64,000 bases of DNA from Parabacteroides faecis. GTDB lineage: Bacteria > Bacteroidota > Bacteroidia > Bacteroidales > Tannerellaceae. Below, in pieces: positions 8,010 to 17,230 of the stretch. Under the pieces are notes generated by a model. The model worked only from the letters and a program-made list of their open reading frames with translations, was not told where the DNA came from and made no database searches. How positions within the stretch are numbered: the stretch's first letter is position 1; every line of letters starts with the position of its first letter. The stretch is from positions 1 to 64,000 of the forward strand of contig NZ_BMPB01000018.1 of NCBI RefSeq assembly GCF_014647375.1, in the 5' to 3' direction. The position numbers and the translations under genes were made by a program.

Positions 8010-10406
8010 ATGAATACCGTAATCAGAAATGTATTATTAGGGGGATTACTGTGGCTGGCTGTACCACTGGCTGCACAGGTACCCCAGGATGTGATTGACA
8101 AGGCGAAAGCCGCTGGTATGACGGATGACCAGATCCGTCAGGAGATAAATAAGCGAATGGGACAATCGGGTACGACCCCGGCAACCGGGGCAGCCTCTGA
8201 TGCAGTCGTTACCGACCGTGTCGTTGCTACTACCCCGGGAAAGGAAGTCCTTCCCCTGGAGCAGCAGCGCGATATGAACCGTCCGGAAAAGGCTTTGAAA
8301 GAAACCGTTTTCGGACGTGAGATCTTTTCAAACAAGAACCTGTCTTTCGAGCCTGACCTCAATCTGCCGACACCCAAGAATTATATATTGTCTGCAGGAG
8401 ATGAATTACTGATCAATGTCTGGGGAGATTCCGAACTGAACCTGAAACTGAAAGTTTCTGCCGAAGGGGTTATCCTGATCCCTAATCTGGGACCTGTATC
8501 GGTTAGCGGCCTTACGATCGAAGCAGCGGAAAGCCGTATCCGTCAGGAGTTGGGACGGATCATGGCCACGTTGTCCGGTAATACGGACGGAGGAAATACG
8601 TTTGTCTCTGTCAGCTTAAGCCAGATACGCAGCATCAAAGTAAATATAGTGGGCGAGGTCGTTGCTCCGGGAACCTATACGTTACCTTCTTTTGCTACCC
8701 TGTTCAATGCGCTGTATGCTGCAGGCGGTGTAAATGAGATCGGTTCGCTTCGTGGTATCAAAGTCTATCGAAACAGTAAAGAGGTAGCCAGCCTCGATGT
8801 GTACGATTACTTGTTAAACGGTAAATACAAGACCAATATCCGCCTGGAAGAGAACGATATGATAATAGTACCGACATATGACCAGTTGGCGGTAGTGCAG
8901 GGAAAGGTAAAACGCAACCGTATCTTTGAAATGAAGAAAGGGGAGACGTTGCAACAGTTACTTCGTATGTCGGGAGGTTTTACGGGAGATGCTTATACGA
9001 AAGATGTTCGCGTAAAGCGTAAAGCAGGCAGTCGGTATCAGATCGCCACGGTAAAGGAAGAGTCTTATCCTACCTTTGCCATGATGGACGGTGATTCTTT
9101 GCTGGTGGATTCGGTCATTCCTTTTTATGAAAACCGTTTAACGATCCTGGGTGCTGTCTGGCGTCCGGGCGAATATGAGTTGAATCCGTCGGTACATACT
9201 GTGAAACAGCTGGTCGATCAGGCAGCCGGTCTGAAAGGTGATGAGTTTGCGGGTCGTGCGCAGATCACCCGTCTGAATCCGGACTTTACTACGACATTGA
9301 TCGCAGTGGATATCCGTGGAATACTGAACGGAACGTCTGCGGATATAGAATTGAAGCCGGAAGATCAGTTGAATGTCCTTTCTTTATTCGATCTTCGTGA
9401 GCCTTATACGATCAAGGTTAGCGGTGCTGTGAATTTTGTTGATACGGTTCTTCCTTACCGGAATAACCTGACGGTGGAAGATGCTATAATGATGGCCGGT
9501 GGTTTGAAGGAATCGGCAGCCACCGTGAATGTGGAAGTGGCTCGCCGCATCAAAGATCCTAAAACAGAAGAGAACAGTAACCGTACGGCTGATGTCTTTA
9601 ACTTTACTTTGAACGATAACCTGGGGTTGGTTCCTGCCGGTGGAAAGACAACGGATACTGTTTTTACGTTGGAGCCGTTCGATGAGGTATATGTCCGCTT
9701 TTCTCCGGGTTATCAGGAACAGCAGGTGGTACGTATAGATGGCGAGATCACTTTCTCGGGTGATTATGTGCTTGCAGAAAAGAATTCTCGCCTGAGTGAT
9801 ATCATCGCTAAGGCCGGTGGGGTCACTCCAGATGCCTATATAAAAGGAGCGAGCCTGAAGCGTCAGCTGACTGAAGATGAGATGCGGCGGTTGGAGACCT
9901 TGCTGGAATTGAGTTCGAACAAGGAGAGTCGTGACTCGGTGGCATTGTCGCTGGCTAATATCAAGGACTATTCAGTGGGTATCGATCTGGAGAAGGCATT
10001 GGCCAATCCCGGGAGTGCACATGATGTGGTCCTGCGTGACGGGGATGCCCTTTATATCCCGCAGTTACAGAGTACGGTGAAGATAAACGGTGCGGTAACT
10101 TATCCGAACAGCGTCACTTACACAAAGGGTATGTCAGTGGGTAAATGTCTTTCTCAGGCGGGAGGTTATAACGATATCGCCCGTAAATATCCGATCGTGA
10201 TCTACATGAACGGAAAGGTAGCAACCACGAAAAAGACTTTTATCTTCTTCAAACGTTATCCGAAGGTAGAGCCCGGCTGCGAGATCGTAGTTCCGAGCAA
10301 GACACAGCGTGACCGTAAGACCAGCCTGGCTGAAGTCCTGAGTATTGCCAGTTCAACGACATCGATGGCTGCCATGGTTACCTCTATCATCAATACACTG
10401 AAATAA
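8010..10406 (+). CDS. Polysaccharide export protein with poly-export and SLBB domains (Wza-like)
   Basis: From the ATG at 8010 the product has 798 residues and a signal peptide ending LAAQ. A short helical segment (DVIDKAKAAGMTDDQIRQEI) precedes a Poly_export domain (YILSAGDELLINVWGDSE) and several SLBB domains, recognisable by repeated units such as VVAPGTYTLPSFATLFNAL and WRPGEYELNPSVHTVKQL. A C-terminal membrane-like stretch ends the protein. Wza-type proteins form the outer-membrane channel for capsule. An upstream in-frame ATG at 7851 is rejected since that extension lies inside the REP-like element and would hide the signal peptide. It is larger than enterobacterial Wza (about 380 residues), as usual in Bacteroidales. 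Wzz follows. Confidence 0.92.
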   Translation: MNTVIRNVLLGGLLWLAVPLAAQVPQDVIDKAKAAGMTDDQIRQEINKRMGQSGTTPATGAASDAVVTDRVVATTPGKEVLPLEQQRDMNRPEKALKETVFGREIFSNKNLSFEPDLNLPTPKNYILSAGDELLINVWGDSELNLKLKVSAEGVILIPNLGPVSVSGLTIEAAESRIRQELGRIMATLSGNTDGGNTFVSVSLSQIRSIKVNIVGEVVAPGTYTLPSFATLFNALYAAGGVNEIGSLRGIKVYRNSKEVASLDVYDYLLNGKYKTNIRLEENDMIIVPTYDQLAVVQGKVKRNRIFEMKKGETLQQLLRMSGGFTGDAYTKDVRVKRKAGSRYQIATVKEESYPTFAMMDGDSLLVDSVIPFYENRLTILGAVWRPGEYELNPSVHTVKQLVDQAAGLKGDEFAGRAQITRLNPDFTTTLIAVDIRGILNGTSADIELKPEDQLNVLSLFDLREPYTIKVSGAVNFVDTVLPYRNNLTVEDAIMMAGGLKESAATVNVEVARRIKDPKTEENSNRTADVFNFTLNDNLGLVPAGGKTTDTVFTLEPFDEVYVRFSPGYQEQQVVRIDGEITFSGDYVLAEKNSRLSDIIAKAGGVTPDAYIKGASLKRQLTEDEMRRLETLLELSSNKESRDSVALSLANIKDYSVGIDLEKALANPGSAHDVVLRDGDALYIPQLQSTVKINGAVTYPNSVTYTKGMSVGKCLSQAGGYNDIARKYPIVIYMNGKVATTKKTFIFFKRYPKVEPGCEIVVPSKTQRDRKTSLAEVLSIASSTTSMAAMVTSIINTLK

Positions 10407-10440
10407 TTTTCAATTTTCAATCTTTAATTTTCAATTAACA
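10407..10440 (+). repeat. A+T-rich TTTTCAAT-type repeat before wzz
   Basis: The stretch is a run of TTTTCAATTTTCAATC-like units on the plus strand that ends a few bases before the Wzz start. It is the same element type as at 803-838 and 1752-1793, again oriented with the gene it precedes. Confidence 0.5.
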
Positions 10441-10448
10441 AGGTGGAC

Positions 10449-11564
10449 ATGATTCAAATGAACGCTCCTGATATGGATACTAACGAGCAGGAGATAGATT
10501 TAATAGAGTTAGCTAAACGGTTATGGGGGGAACGTAAGTTCTTGTTCAAATGCTGTGGAGTCGCGATAGTTGTAGGATTGGTTGTTGCTTTCAGCATCCC
10601 TAAAGAATATAGTACGACGGTGAAGCTGGCACCTGAAACGTCTGACCCGTCTAAGAAGATGGGGAATCTGGGTGGTTTGGCAGCAATGGCAGGCATAAAC
10701 TTGGGTTCTTCGGCAGGTTCGGATGCCATCTCTCCGGATCTTTATCCGGATGTGGTACAGAGTATTCCTTTTCTGTTGGAGTTGTTTCCGGTACAGGTTA
10801 AGAGTGAAAAAGGCGATTACTCATCGACATTGTACGAATATATGGATGAGCATCAGAAAAGTGCGTGGTGGAGTTATGTGATAAAGGCTCCTTTCAAACT
10901 ACTTGGCTGGATAAAAGATCTGTTTTTGAAAGAAGAGATAAATAGTAATGGAGAATTGACTTCTTTCAGGTTAACAAAAGAACAGGCAGATGTGATAAAA
11001 GATATGCAGAAGCGTATCTCTGCCTCCGTGGATAAAAAGACATTGGTAATAACTGTCTCCGTTCAGATGCAGGATCCATTGATCTCAGCAAGCCTTACTC
11101 AGATAGTCCTGGAAAAGCTTCAGGGGTACATAACCAATTATCGTACGCAGAAGGCCAAACAGGACCTGGAGTTTACAGAGAAAGTATTCGGCGAAGCCCG
11201 TGAGTCTTATTACAAAGCTCAACGTGCGTATGCCGCTTTCGAAGATGCGAACAAAAACATCATCTCTGCCAGTTACCGTACGGAACAGGAGCGTTTGAAG
11301 AATGAAATGACGCTGACCTTCAATGTTTACAATACATTAGCTCAGAAGCTGGAACAGGATAAGCTCCGTGTCCAGGAACAAACTCCTGTTTATACGGTGA
11401 TCAGCCCGGCTACGGTACCGTTAAAGCCTGCTTCACCTAAGAAATCCCTGATACTGGTTGGCTTTGTCTTTCTGGCTCTGTTTGGGGGAATCGGGTATTT
11501 GTTTGTAAAGGATATGTTTGAAAAAAATAAATTAGTAGAGGAGGATTATTTGCCGGTGGAATAA
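10449..11564 (+). CDS. Wzz-type chain-length determinant protein
   Basis: The roughly 371-residue protein has the Wzz layout. EIDLIELAKRLWGERKF opens an N-terminal Wzz domain, a first membrane helix lies near residues 35-55, a long periplasmic helical part follows (VFGEARESYYKAQRAYAAFED), and a proline-rich PATVPLKPASPKKS precedes the second membrane helix. Such proteins set capsule or O-antigen length from the inner membrane. No tyrosine kinase domain is attached. A GTG at 10443 is an alternative start two codons upstream. It lies 42 bp after the SLBB gene, and the two are likely cotranscribed and form the export machinery with Wzi. Confidence 0.9.
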   Translation: MIQMNAPDMDTNEQEIDLIELAKRLWGERKFLFKCCGVAIVVGLVVAFSIPKEYSTTVKLAPETSDPSKKMGNLGGLAAMAGINLGSSAGSDAISPDLYPDVVQSIPFLLELFPVQVKSEKGDYSSTLYEYMDEHQKSAWWSYVIKAPFKLLGWIKDLFLKEEINSNGELTSFRLTKEQADVIKDMQKRISASVDKKTLVITVSVQMQDPLISASLTQIVLEKLQGYITNYRTQKAKQDLEFTEKVFGEARESYYKAQRAYAAFEDANKNIISASYRTEQERLKNEMTLTFNVYNTLAQKLEQDKLRVQEQTPVYTVISPATVPLKPASPKKSLILVGFVFLALFGGIGYLFVKDMFEKNKLVEEDYLPVE

Positions 11565-11752
11565 ATCTGCTCCCCCTGATTTTATGGGCATGACATATAC
11601 GTTTATATTCTTTATTTTGCATTTTATCGTGCAATAAAGGTTGTCTACAAATAAAATTTTATCAATTTATGTTTTTTCGATAATTTTATGATCGTTAGTA
11701 AGAGATGAATGATATTTGATTATATTTTGATAACTAATTAAAACGAACAAAA

Positions 11753-12742
11753 ATGGGAAAGAACAAGTATGTAATTGAAGTAAAAACAGGGGGGCGTGAT
11801 AACGCAGGAACTGATGCTGGAGTATTTATCCAATTAACGGGTGATAAAGGCATCAGCGGTGAAATAGAATTGGATGACTCAAAAGATAATTTTGAGAAAA
11901 ACATGTTGGATAAATTTACTATTGAAACAGAAGATGTAGGTCGTTTACGTAAAATTAAGCTTTTTCATAATAATAAAGGGAGAAATGCAGGTTGGTTTGT
12001 TGATTATGTAGCAATCACAGATAAAAATAGGAACCTGACATGGAAAGTGGATATTTATTCGTGGTTGGAAAAAGAAAACCTGTCTGTTGTAAAAGATATA
12101 CCGCTAGGACAATTTACGACAGCCCCCTCTAAATCATATGAAATCATAGACCGAATATATGTAAAACCGTTTATAAATGAAAGTTCTTCGAAAATAACAG
12201 TTAAAGACTGCTTTAAACATACATATCATCAGGGATATATTGTTGATTTGAAAAGTGCTACAACAGCAAAAACAGGTGTGGCGATTGACGCTTCTTTTTT
12301 TGGAGTTGGTACAAGTTTTTCAGCAGAGTTGACGAAGGAACTATCAAAGCAGAAGCATGTAGAAGAGAAAAATATGTTAACAAAAACGGTTGATTATTCA
12401 TTTGATTTACCTGCTAATTCAAAGGTTACAGTAGTGTCTATATTTTATCAGCACTGTGAAGATGGTTTTATTGACATTGATGGTGTGAAAATAAAGTATA
12501 GTGGTAAATTAGAAATGGATAGAAATATTTGTATTTTAGAAGGGATAAAGTCGGAACAAGAGGCGCTGAATATAATAGAAGAGTATAAAGGAGGACCAAT
12601 TGCTAAAAGAATGACTGTTGGCCACTCTTCTTTGTTGGAAGCAAAAGAATACACTTATAAAAGTACTGTTAAACAGATGATGTCTAGAGCTGAAATGACA
12701 GGAATTGTACAAAACGTTCAGATTAGTTCTTCAGAGAAGTAA
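11753..12742 (+). CDS. PLAT/LH2-domain protein with possible aerolysin-like C-terminus
   Basis: Residues of about 4-110 form a clear PLAT/LH2 domain: YVIEVKTGGRDNAGTDAGVF, IQLTGDKGISGEIELDD, KIKLFHNNKGRNAGWFVDYV and WKVDIYSWLE. PLAT domains bind lipids or membrane proteins. The C-terminal 220 residues are not assigned with certainty. A stretch at about 165-230 alternates polar and non-polar residues (TGVAIDASFFGVGTSFSAEL) and leads to YSFDLPANSKVTVVSIF, which recalls beta-hairpin pore-forming proteins of the aerolysin/ETX-MTX2 type; this is inference. No signal peptide is seen. The gene is visibly richer in A+T than the capsule genes before it and stands alone between a 188-bp leader and a terminator, suggesting acquisition. 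Confidence 0.7.
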   Translation: MGKNKYVIEVKTGGRDNAGTDAGVFIQLTGDKGISGEIELDDSKDNFEKNMLDKFTIETEDVGRLRKIKLFHNNKGRNAGWFVDYVAITDKNRNLTWKVDIYSWLEKENLSVVKDIPLGQFTTAPSKSYEIIDRIYVKPFINESSSKITVKDCFKHTYHQGYIVDLKSATTAKTGVAIDASFFGVGTSFSAELTKELSKQKHVEEKNMLTKTVDYSFDLPANSKVTVVSIFYQHCEDGFIDIDGVKIKYSGKLEMDRNICILEGIKSEQEALNIIEEYKGGPIAKRMTVGHSSLLEAKEYTYKSTVKQMMSRAEMTGIVQNVQISSSEK

Positions 12743-12788
12743 ATAGCCGGGACTTGTTAAAGCACTTCTGTTTAAATGAATGTTTATA

Positions 12789-12828
12789 AAAAGCCTGTTC
12801 TACATTGGTAAGGAGAACAGGCTTTTTT
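12789..12828. terminator. Bidirectional terminator between convergent genes
   Basis: Arms AAGCCTGTTCT and AGAACAGGCTT enclose a short loop, with A-rich and T-rich flanks so that it serves both the PLAT gene and the opposite DUF1080 gene. Confidence 0.85.
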
Positions 12829-12833
12829 GATTG

Positions 12834-13583
12834 TTATTTCAACTCTTTTAAACGTATATTTTTATATTCAATTTTCATGGGAGGTCCGACATGAACCTGT
12901 ACACCTATTAAACCATCCATTCTTCGGCCGTCAGGATCATCGTCTATGATTATACTCATAACTTTTCCGTTGATAAGATGTATGATGACATTGTCTCGGG
13001 CAATGATGTGAGCTTCGTTCCAACCGTTCTTGTTTATAGTATTCCACATTTCATCTTTATCTCCTAGTTGTGAAATGACTTGAGGCGTTTTTCCGGTACG
13101 TATTTGGGTCATTTGGCCTCTCAAAGCAAGCCATTCCCGACCTTTTTCTTCATAATTCTGTCCAGTCCAGGCACCCTCACCGTCAATGTCTAACTGATAA
13201 CCTTTCAGTGCATATTTTTGTCCCTTTGGAGAATAGGAGACACTTCGGTAATTGATTCCGCTGTTTCCTTTGTCTGAAACGCGGTACTGCATTTTTAATT
13301 CGAAATTACGAGGTGTTCCTCCCTGCCAGATGATAAATGAATTCTGTTGCAGTAAAGTCTCAGGAGTTACGACTCCGGTGAGAACACCGTCTTTGACACT
13401 CCAGTATGTGGGATCTCCCTTCCATCCGTTTAATGTTTTACCATCGAAAATAGAAACAAAACCCTCCTCATCTGTGTTTTCGACAGGAAAGATGGGATCG
13501 GCAAATATTGCTATCGGTGTAAATGCTAGTCCGATACAAAAGACTTTGAATAGTTTGGAAATTTTTTTTGTAGAATGTTTCAT
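12834..13583 (-). CDS. DUF1080 (3-keto-disaccharide hydrolase-type) secreted protein
   Basis: The 249-residue protein has a signal peptide (about residues 1-28, ending IAIFA) and one concanavalin-like DUF1080 domain. Diagnostic motifs are FVSIFDGKTLNGWKGDPTYW near the N-terminus, FELKMQYRVSDKGNSGINYR in the middle, and the C-terminal GLIGVQVHVGPPMKIEYKNI. Members of this family act on 3-keto-glycosides or bind glycans outside the cytoplasm. Here it is a single gene without sugar oxidoreductase neighbours, so its substrate is open. A further Gfo/Idh/MocA oxidoreductase lies about 30 kb away and need not be related. Confidence 0.88.
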   Translation of the reverse strand: MKHSTKKISKLFKVFCIGLAFTPIAIFADPIFPVENTDEEGFVSIFDGKTLNGWKGDPTYWSVKDGVLTGVVTPETLLQQNSFIIWQGGTPRNFELKMQYRVSDKGNSGINYRSVSYSPKGQKYALKGYQLDIDGEGAWTGQNYEEKGREWLALRGQMTQIRTGKTPQVISQLGDKDEMWNTINKNGWNEAHIIARDNVIIHLINGKVMSIIIDDDPDGRRMDGLIGVQVHVGPPMKIEYKNIRLKELK

Positions 13584-13726
13584 AAAAATTGAGTTTAGAT
13601 TTTATCTTTACCACAAAGATAAGATTAAAAAAAGGAAAGAGGAATGGATGGTAATATAATAGTTATAAATAAGCTATTTAGAGTAAATTTCGAGGGAGAG
13701 TAAATCTGGGTAGATTTTCTGTAAAA

Positions 13727-13766
13727 TAAAAAAGACGATGTACATTGACTGTACGTCGCCTTTTAT
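13727..13766 (-). terminator. Terminator of the first initiator tRNA
   Basis: On the minus strand a hairpin GGCGACGTAC/GTACATCGTC with a 7-base loop is followed by TTTTTT. It lies 18 bp beyond the tRNA 3' end. Confidence 0.75.
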
Positions 13767-13783
13767 GCTTATTCTTCAAATTG

Positions 13784-13855
<72 letters not shown>

Positions 13856-13886
13856 ATATAGTTGCTATCATTCCTGATTGCGAGTG

Positions 13887-13917
13887 CAAAGGTATGAATT
13901 ATTTCTTATAATCCAAA
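13887..13917 (-). promoter_or_regulatory. Bacteroidetes promoter of initiator tRNA copy 1
   Basis: On the minus strand TTTG (13914-13917) is followed after exactly 19 bp by TACCTTTG (13887-13894), matching the Bacteroidetes housekeeping promoter. Confidence 0.8.
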
Positions 13918-14031
13918 TTATTTTACAAAAAGTTTTTCCTTTTCGGTTGAAAACTGAGGAATGAGGATGATTTTGGTAACAAAATGACACATCTACCAGG
14001 TTGAATGTAAGGTAGATGTGTCGTTTTTGTT

Positions 14032-14346
14032 TTATAATTCATTTTCTTCAAAATCTTTTGCCTCATATACATGGAGCATCTTCTTCAGATGACCGATCTG
14101 CTGCTGCATGGACTCGATACGGTTCAGTAGATGGTGGATAGCATCGATTCCCTCGAAGTTGATCGCCAGGTCGTAATACATACGCGTATACCTTTCGATG
14201 TCGTACAATTGTTCCGCTTTCAAATATTTCTCACCTTCGACGATGCGGATTTCAATTAGTCCGCCTTCTTCCAGCCTGAAGATGAAAGAAGGTTCGATAT
14301 GGCATATCCGGCAATATTCGTTGACTATAATTAAATCTGTTTGCAT
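14032..14346 (-). CDS. cbpM: Chaperone modulator CbpM
   Basis: The 104-residue protein resembles CbpM, a MerR-like small partner of the DnaJ homologue CbpA. It starts MQTDLIIVNEYCRICHIEPSF with the family opening, has YDIERYTRMYYDLAINFEGI, and closes with a coiled helix (LLNRIESMQQQIGHLKKML). CbpM binds the J-domain of CbpA and inhibits its co-chaperone activity. It lies 12 bp downstream of cbpA on the same strand, as in other bacteria, so the pair forms one unit. It ends in an acidic tail. Confidence 0.85.
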   Translation of the reverse strand: MQTDLIIVNEYCRICHIEPSFIFRLEEGGLIEIRIVEGEKYLKAEQLYDIERYTRMYYDLAINFEGIDAIHHLLNRIESMQQQIGHLKKMLHVYEAKDFEENEL

Positions 14347-14358
14347 AGTACTCGTGTT

Positions 14359-15276
14359 TTATTGATTAAGACTCTGTATTTCGCGGAACAACTCTTTCTG
14401 TTTTTCCGTCAGATTCGTCGGTATCTCGATAGAGTAGGTGACGATCAGGTCGCCGAATTGTCCGTCTTTTTTATAGACGGGGAATCCTTTGCCTTTCAGC
14501 CGTACCTTGCTGTTGTTCTGCGTACCGGGAGCCACTTTCAGTTTGACCTTACTTTCCATCGTTTCGATGATCTGTTCGCCACCCAGGATGGCGGTGTACA
14601 GGTTCAGCGGAGCTGTTACGTACAGGTCGTCGCCAACCCGTTTGAAGCGGCCGTCTTCACCTATGCTGAACGTGATGTATAAGTCACCTGCCGGTCCGCC
14701 GTTTACGCCCGGACCACCCTGGCCTTTCAGCTTGATGGTTTGTCCGTCGGCTATACCGGCCGGTACGGTGATACGCAGGTTCTTGCCGTTAACGGTAATG
14801 ACCTGTTTGTGCGTTTTGGCAGCATCTGCCAAAGAGACATGCAATTCTGCATTATAGTCCTGGCCACGGAATGCATAGTTGCCTCTGCCGCCGCTTCGAC
14901 CGCCTCCGCCGAACATGGACTCAAAGAAGTCAGAGAAACCGCTTCCGTCGTCTGAAGCGCTCCACTGGGCACCTCCGCCGTTACCGCCAAAACCTCCGAA
15001 GCCACCCTGGTACTGCCCGTACTGATTCTGTTGAGCCTCGAATTGATCGGCATGTTTCCAGTTTTCACCGTATTGATCGTATTTCTTTCGTTTTTCCGGA
15101 TCGCTCAAAACTTCATTGGCTTCGTTGATCTCCTGAAATTTCCGGTGGGCATCCGGGTCATTCGGGTTCAGGTCCGGATGATATTTACGGGCTAGCTTCT
15201 TATACGCCTTTTTGATATCGTCCTGCGAAGCGCCTTTGTTCACCCCAAGAATGTTGTAATAGTCTATATAAGCCAT
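14359..15276 (-). CDS. cbpA: DnaJ-like co-chaperone CbpA
   Basis: The 305-residue protein has an N-terminal J-domain (about 1-70) with the essential HPD in [10 protein letters not shown], a Gly/Phe-rich linker ([11 protein letters not shown]), and a DnaJ C-terminal substrate-binding region from about 135. It lacks the cysteine zinc-finger of DnaJ, which separates CbpA from DnaJ. CbpA stimulates DnaK and also binds DNA in some bacteria. The adjacent cbpM gene supports the call. The pair is framed by two initiator tRNA genes. Confidence 0.92.
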   Translation of the reverse strand: MAYIDYYNILGVNKGASQDDIKKAYKKLARKYHPDLNPNDPDAHRKFQEINEANEVLSDPEKRKKYDQYGENWKHADQFEAQQNQYGQYQGGFGGFGGNGGGAQWSASDDGSGFSDFFESMFGGGGRSGGRGNYAFRGQDYNAELHVSLADAAKTHKQVITVNGKNLRITVPAGIADGQTIKLKGQGGPGVNGGPAGDLYITFSIGEDGRFKRVGDDLYVTAPLNLYTAILGGEQIIETMESKVKLKVAPGTQNNSKVRLKGKGFPVYKKDGQFGDLIVTYSIEIPTNLTEKQKELFREIQSLNQ

Positions 15277-15397
15277 ATTATTTATATTGTTAAATCTTTT
15301 GTCGGTTGATATCCATACATCTACATTACAATAAACATGCCGGGGGGTAATTTGATCTTTTAATTTTGGCTAATAAAGATTAGAGAAGATGAAAAAT

Positions 15398-15433
15398 AGA
15401 AAAAGGCCTTCAGTTTTTACTGAAAGCCTTTTT
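15398..15433 (-). terminator. Terminator of the second initiator tRNA
   Basis: On the minus strand GGCTTTCAGT/ACTGAAGGCC with an AAAA loop is followed by TTTTT, seven bases beyond the tRNA. Confidence 0.85.
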
Positions 15434-15439
15434 GGATAG

Positions 15440-15511
<72 letters not shown>

Positions 15512-15544
15512 ATATTGTTTACAATTATTTCGTGATTGCGAGTG

Positions 15545-15575
15545 CAAAGGTATGGATTTTCTCTTACAAAACAAA
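15545..15575 (-). promoter_or_regulatory. Bacteroidetes promoter of initiator tRNA copy 2
   Basis: TTTG (15572-15575) and TACCTTTG (15545-15552) on the minus strand are spaced by 19 bp, as in copy 1; the sequence between the -7 box and the tRNA is nearly the same in both copies. Confidence 0.8.
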
Positions 15576-15662
15576 TTTATTGCAAGTTTTTTTTAATATA
15601 CTTGGTAAAACCAATCTTTTTTAGGTACTTTGCGCACAGTTTTAATCAAAATGTGCAATACA

Positions 15663-16256
15663 ATGCCGATGACAGTTTCTAAAACACGCGATATGTTGGT
15701 GGATGTGGCCAGGCAATTGTTTGCCCGCATGGGGGTTGATAATACGACAATGAACGATATTGCACAGGCTTCCAAGAAAGGCAGACGTACGTTATATACG
15801 TATTTCAAGAGTAAGAATGAGATTTATCTGGCCGTGGTAGAATCGGAGCTGGATCAATTATATAAAATGCTGCTTGATGTTGCCGGAAAGGATTTGCCAG
15901 CTGATGAGAAGTTGATGACATTCATCTATTCCAGATTGGATGCTATCAAGGCACTCGTGTTTCGTAACGGTACACTGAAAGCAAACTTTTTCCGTGATAT
16001 ATGGCGGGTAGAGAAGGTTCGTAAGAGCTTCGATATACGTGAGACAGAATTATTGAAGGGAATTTTGGATGCAGGAGTAAAGGAAGGCATTTTTGCAATG
16101 CCGGATACGGAAATTACAGCAGTTGTGCTACATCATGCCTTGAAGGGACTGGAAGTTCCTTATATAAGGGGTATTATGGGAGATAATATCAGCCAGCGGA
16201 TTAAGCGGAGAGATAATGTAATGAATTTAATATTCAACGGAATAAAGATAAAGTAA
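15663..16256 (+). CDS. TetR/AcrR-family transcriptional regulator
   Basis: The N-terminal 50 residues form a TetR helix-turn-helix: TRDMLVDVARQLFARMGVDN, then TTMNDIAQASKKGRRTLYTY and FKSKNEIYLAVVE. The remainder is the all-helical ligand domain. It stands 7 bp before a ketoacyl-ACP synthase III gene and leads the operon with fabG and a pseudouridine synthase, so it may sense an acyl chain and control fatty acid genes; this is inference. ATG codons at 15651 and 15669 are alternatives; I chose 15663 as an intermediate. A promoter-like TACTTTG lies about 30 bp upstream. Confidence 0.88.
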   Translation: MPMTVSKTRDMLVDVARQLFARMGVDNTTMNDIAQASKKGRRTLYTYFKSKNEIYLAVVESELDQLYKMLLDVAGKDLPADEKLMTFIYSRLDAIKALVFRNGTLKANFFRDIWRVEKVRKSFDIRETELLKGILDAGVKEGIFAMPDTEITAVVLHHALKGLEVPYIRGIMGDNISQRIKRRDNVMNLIFNGIKIK

Positions 16257-16263
16257 ACCAGAG

Positions 16264-17208
16264 ATGTTTATTAATGCAACAGGGTTTTATGTGCCTGAAG
16301 AGCGGGTGCACAACCAACATTTTTTGGAATTAAACGGGTTGACAAGTGAGTGGATTGAACAGCGTACGGGTATTAAAACCCGGTCCAAGGCCAAACCGGA
16401 AGAGAATATTTGTACAATGGGTATAGAAGCCGTACGTAATGCACTGCCAAAATTGCCGTATGATATTACGGAAGTCGACTTGATTATTTCGGCATCCTAT
16501 TCTCCGTACGATACAGTTGCTACAGCGGCTCATTATACGCAGCGTGAGTTCAATATTACAGAGGCGAAAGCGCTGTATTTGTCTTCCGCATGTTCCTCTT
16601 TTTTGAATGCGCTGGAAGTTGTGGAAGGTTATTTTGCTATGGGCAAGGCGACAAAGGCTTTGATCCTTTCGGCAGATAAGAATTCAGCTTATTATAACGA
16701 GACAGATCCGAAAGCCGGTCACCTCTGGGGAGATGCGGCAGCGGCATTCTTTATCTCTAAAGAGCGTGTGACTGAGAATGATCCTCATATCATTGAGATA
16801 TTTACACAGGGCCTGGGACATTTGAGTAAAGGTCCGGAAGGTGTCCAGCTACGTCCCCGCGACGGTGGTATCCTGATGCCGGAAGGTCGCGACGTCTTTA
16901 TCCAGGCTTGTACCTATATGCCTAAGAATGCGTTGTATCTGCTGGAAAAGAACGGGTTTAAGCTGGATGACCTGACTTACTTCATCGGTCACCAGGCAAA
17001 TATGCGCATCATGTCGAATATTGCCAAACAACTGGGGTTGCCGGAAGAAAAGTTCCTGCATAATATCGAAGAGTTGGGTAATACCGGTTCTGTAAGTTCT
17101 GCTTTGGTGTATGCCCAGAACGATCATTCATTCAAGAAAGGCGACCTGGTTTGCCTGACGGTATTCGGTGGCGGTTATTCTGCCGGTGCTTGTCTGATAC
17201 AGTGTTAA
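16264..17208 (+). CDS. 3-oxoacyl-ACP synthase III-like ketosynthase (FabH-like)
   Basis: The 314-residue thiolase-fold protein has the KASIII catalytic triad: Cys110 in LSSACSSFL, His243 in GHQANMRI and Asn273 in NTGSVSSA. The N-terminal GLTSEWIEQRTGIKTR is a FabH signature and FGGGYSAGACLI the C-terminal glycine loop. KASIII condenses an acyl-CoA starter with malonyl-ACP to begin fatty acid synthesis. With fabG 22 bp downstream it could carry out condensation and reduction. Whether it is the main FabH or a second enzyme for a branched or special starter cannot be decided from one window; the TetR regulator in front favours a specialised one. Confidence 0.9.
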   Translation: MFINATGFYVPEERVHNQHFLELNGLTSEWIEQRTGIKTRSKAKPEENICTMGIEAVRNALPKLPYDITEVDLIISASYSPYDTVATAAHYTQREFNITEAKALYLSSACSSFLNALEVVEGYFAMGKATKALILSADKNSAYYNETDPKAGHLWGDAAAAFFISKERVTENDPHIIEIFTQGLGHLSKGPEGVQLRPRDGGILMPEGRDVFIQACTYMPKNALYLLEKNGFKLDDLTYFIGHQANMRIMSNIAKQLGLPEEKFLHNIEELGNTGSVSSALVYAQNDHSFKKGDLVCLTVFGGGYSAGACLIQC

Positions 17209-17230
17209 TATAAACGTAAAAAGAAATAGT

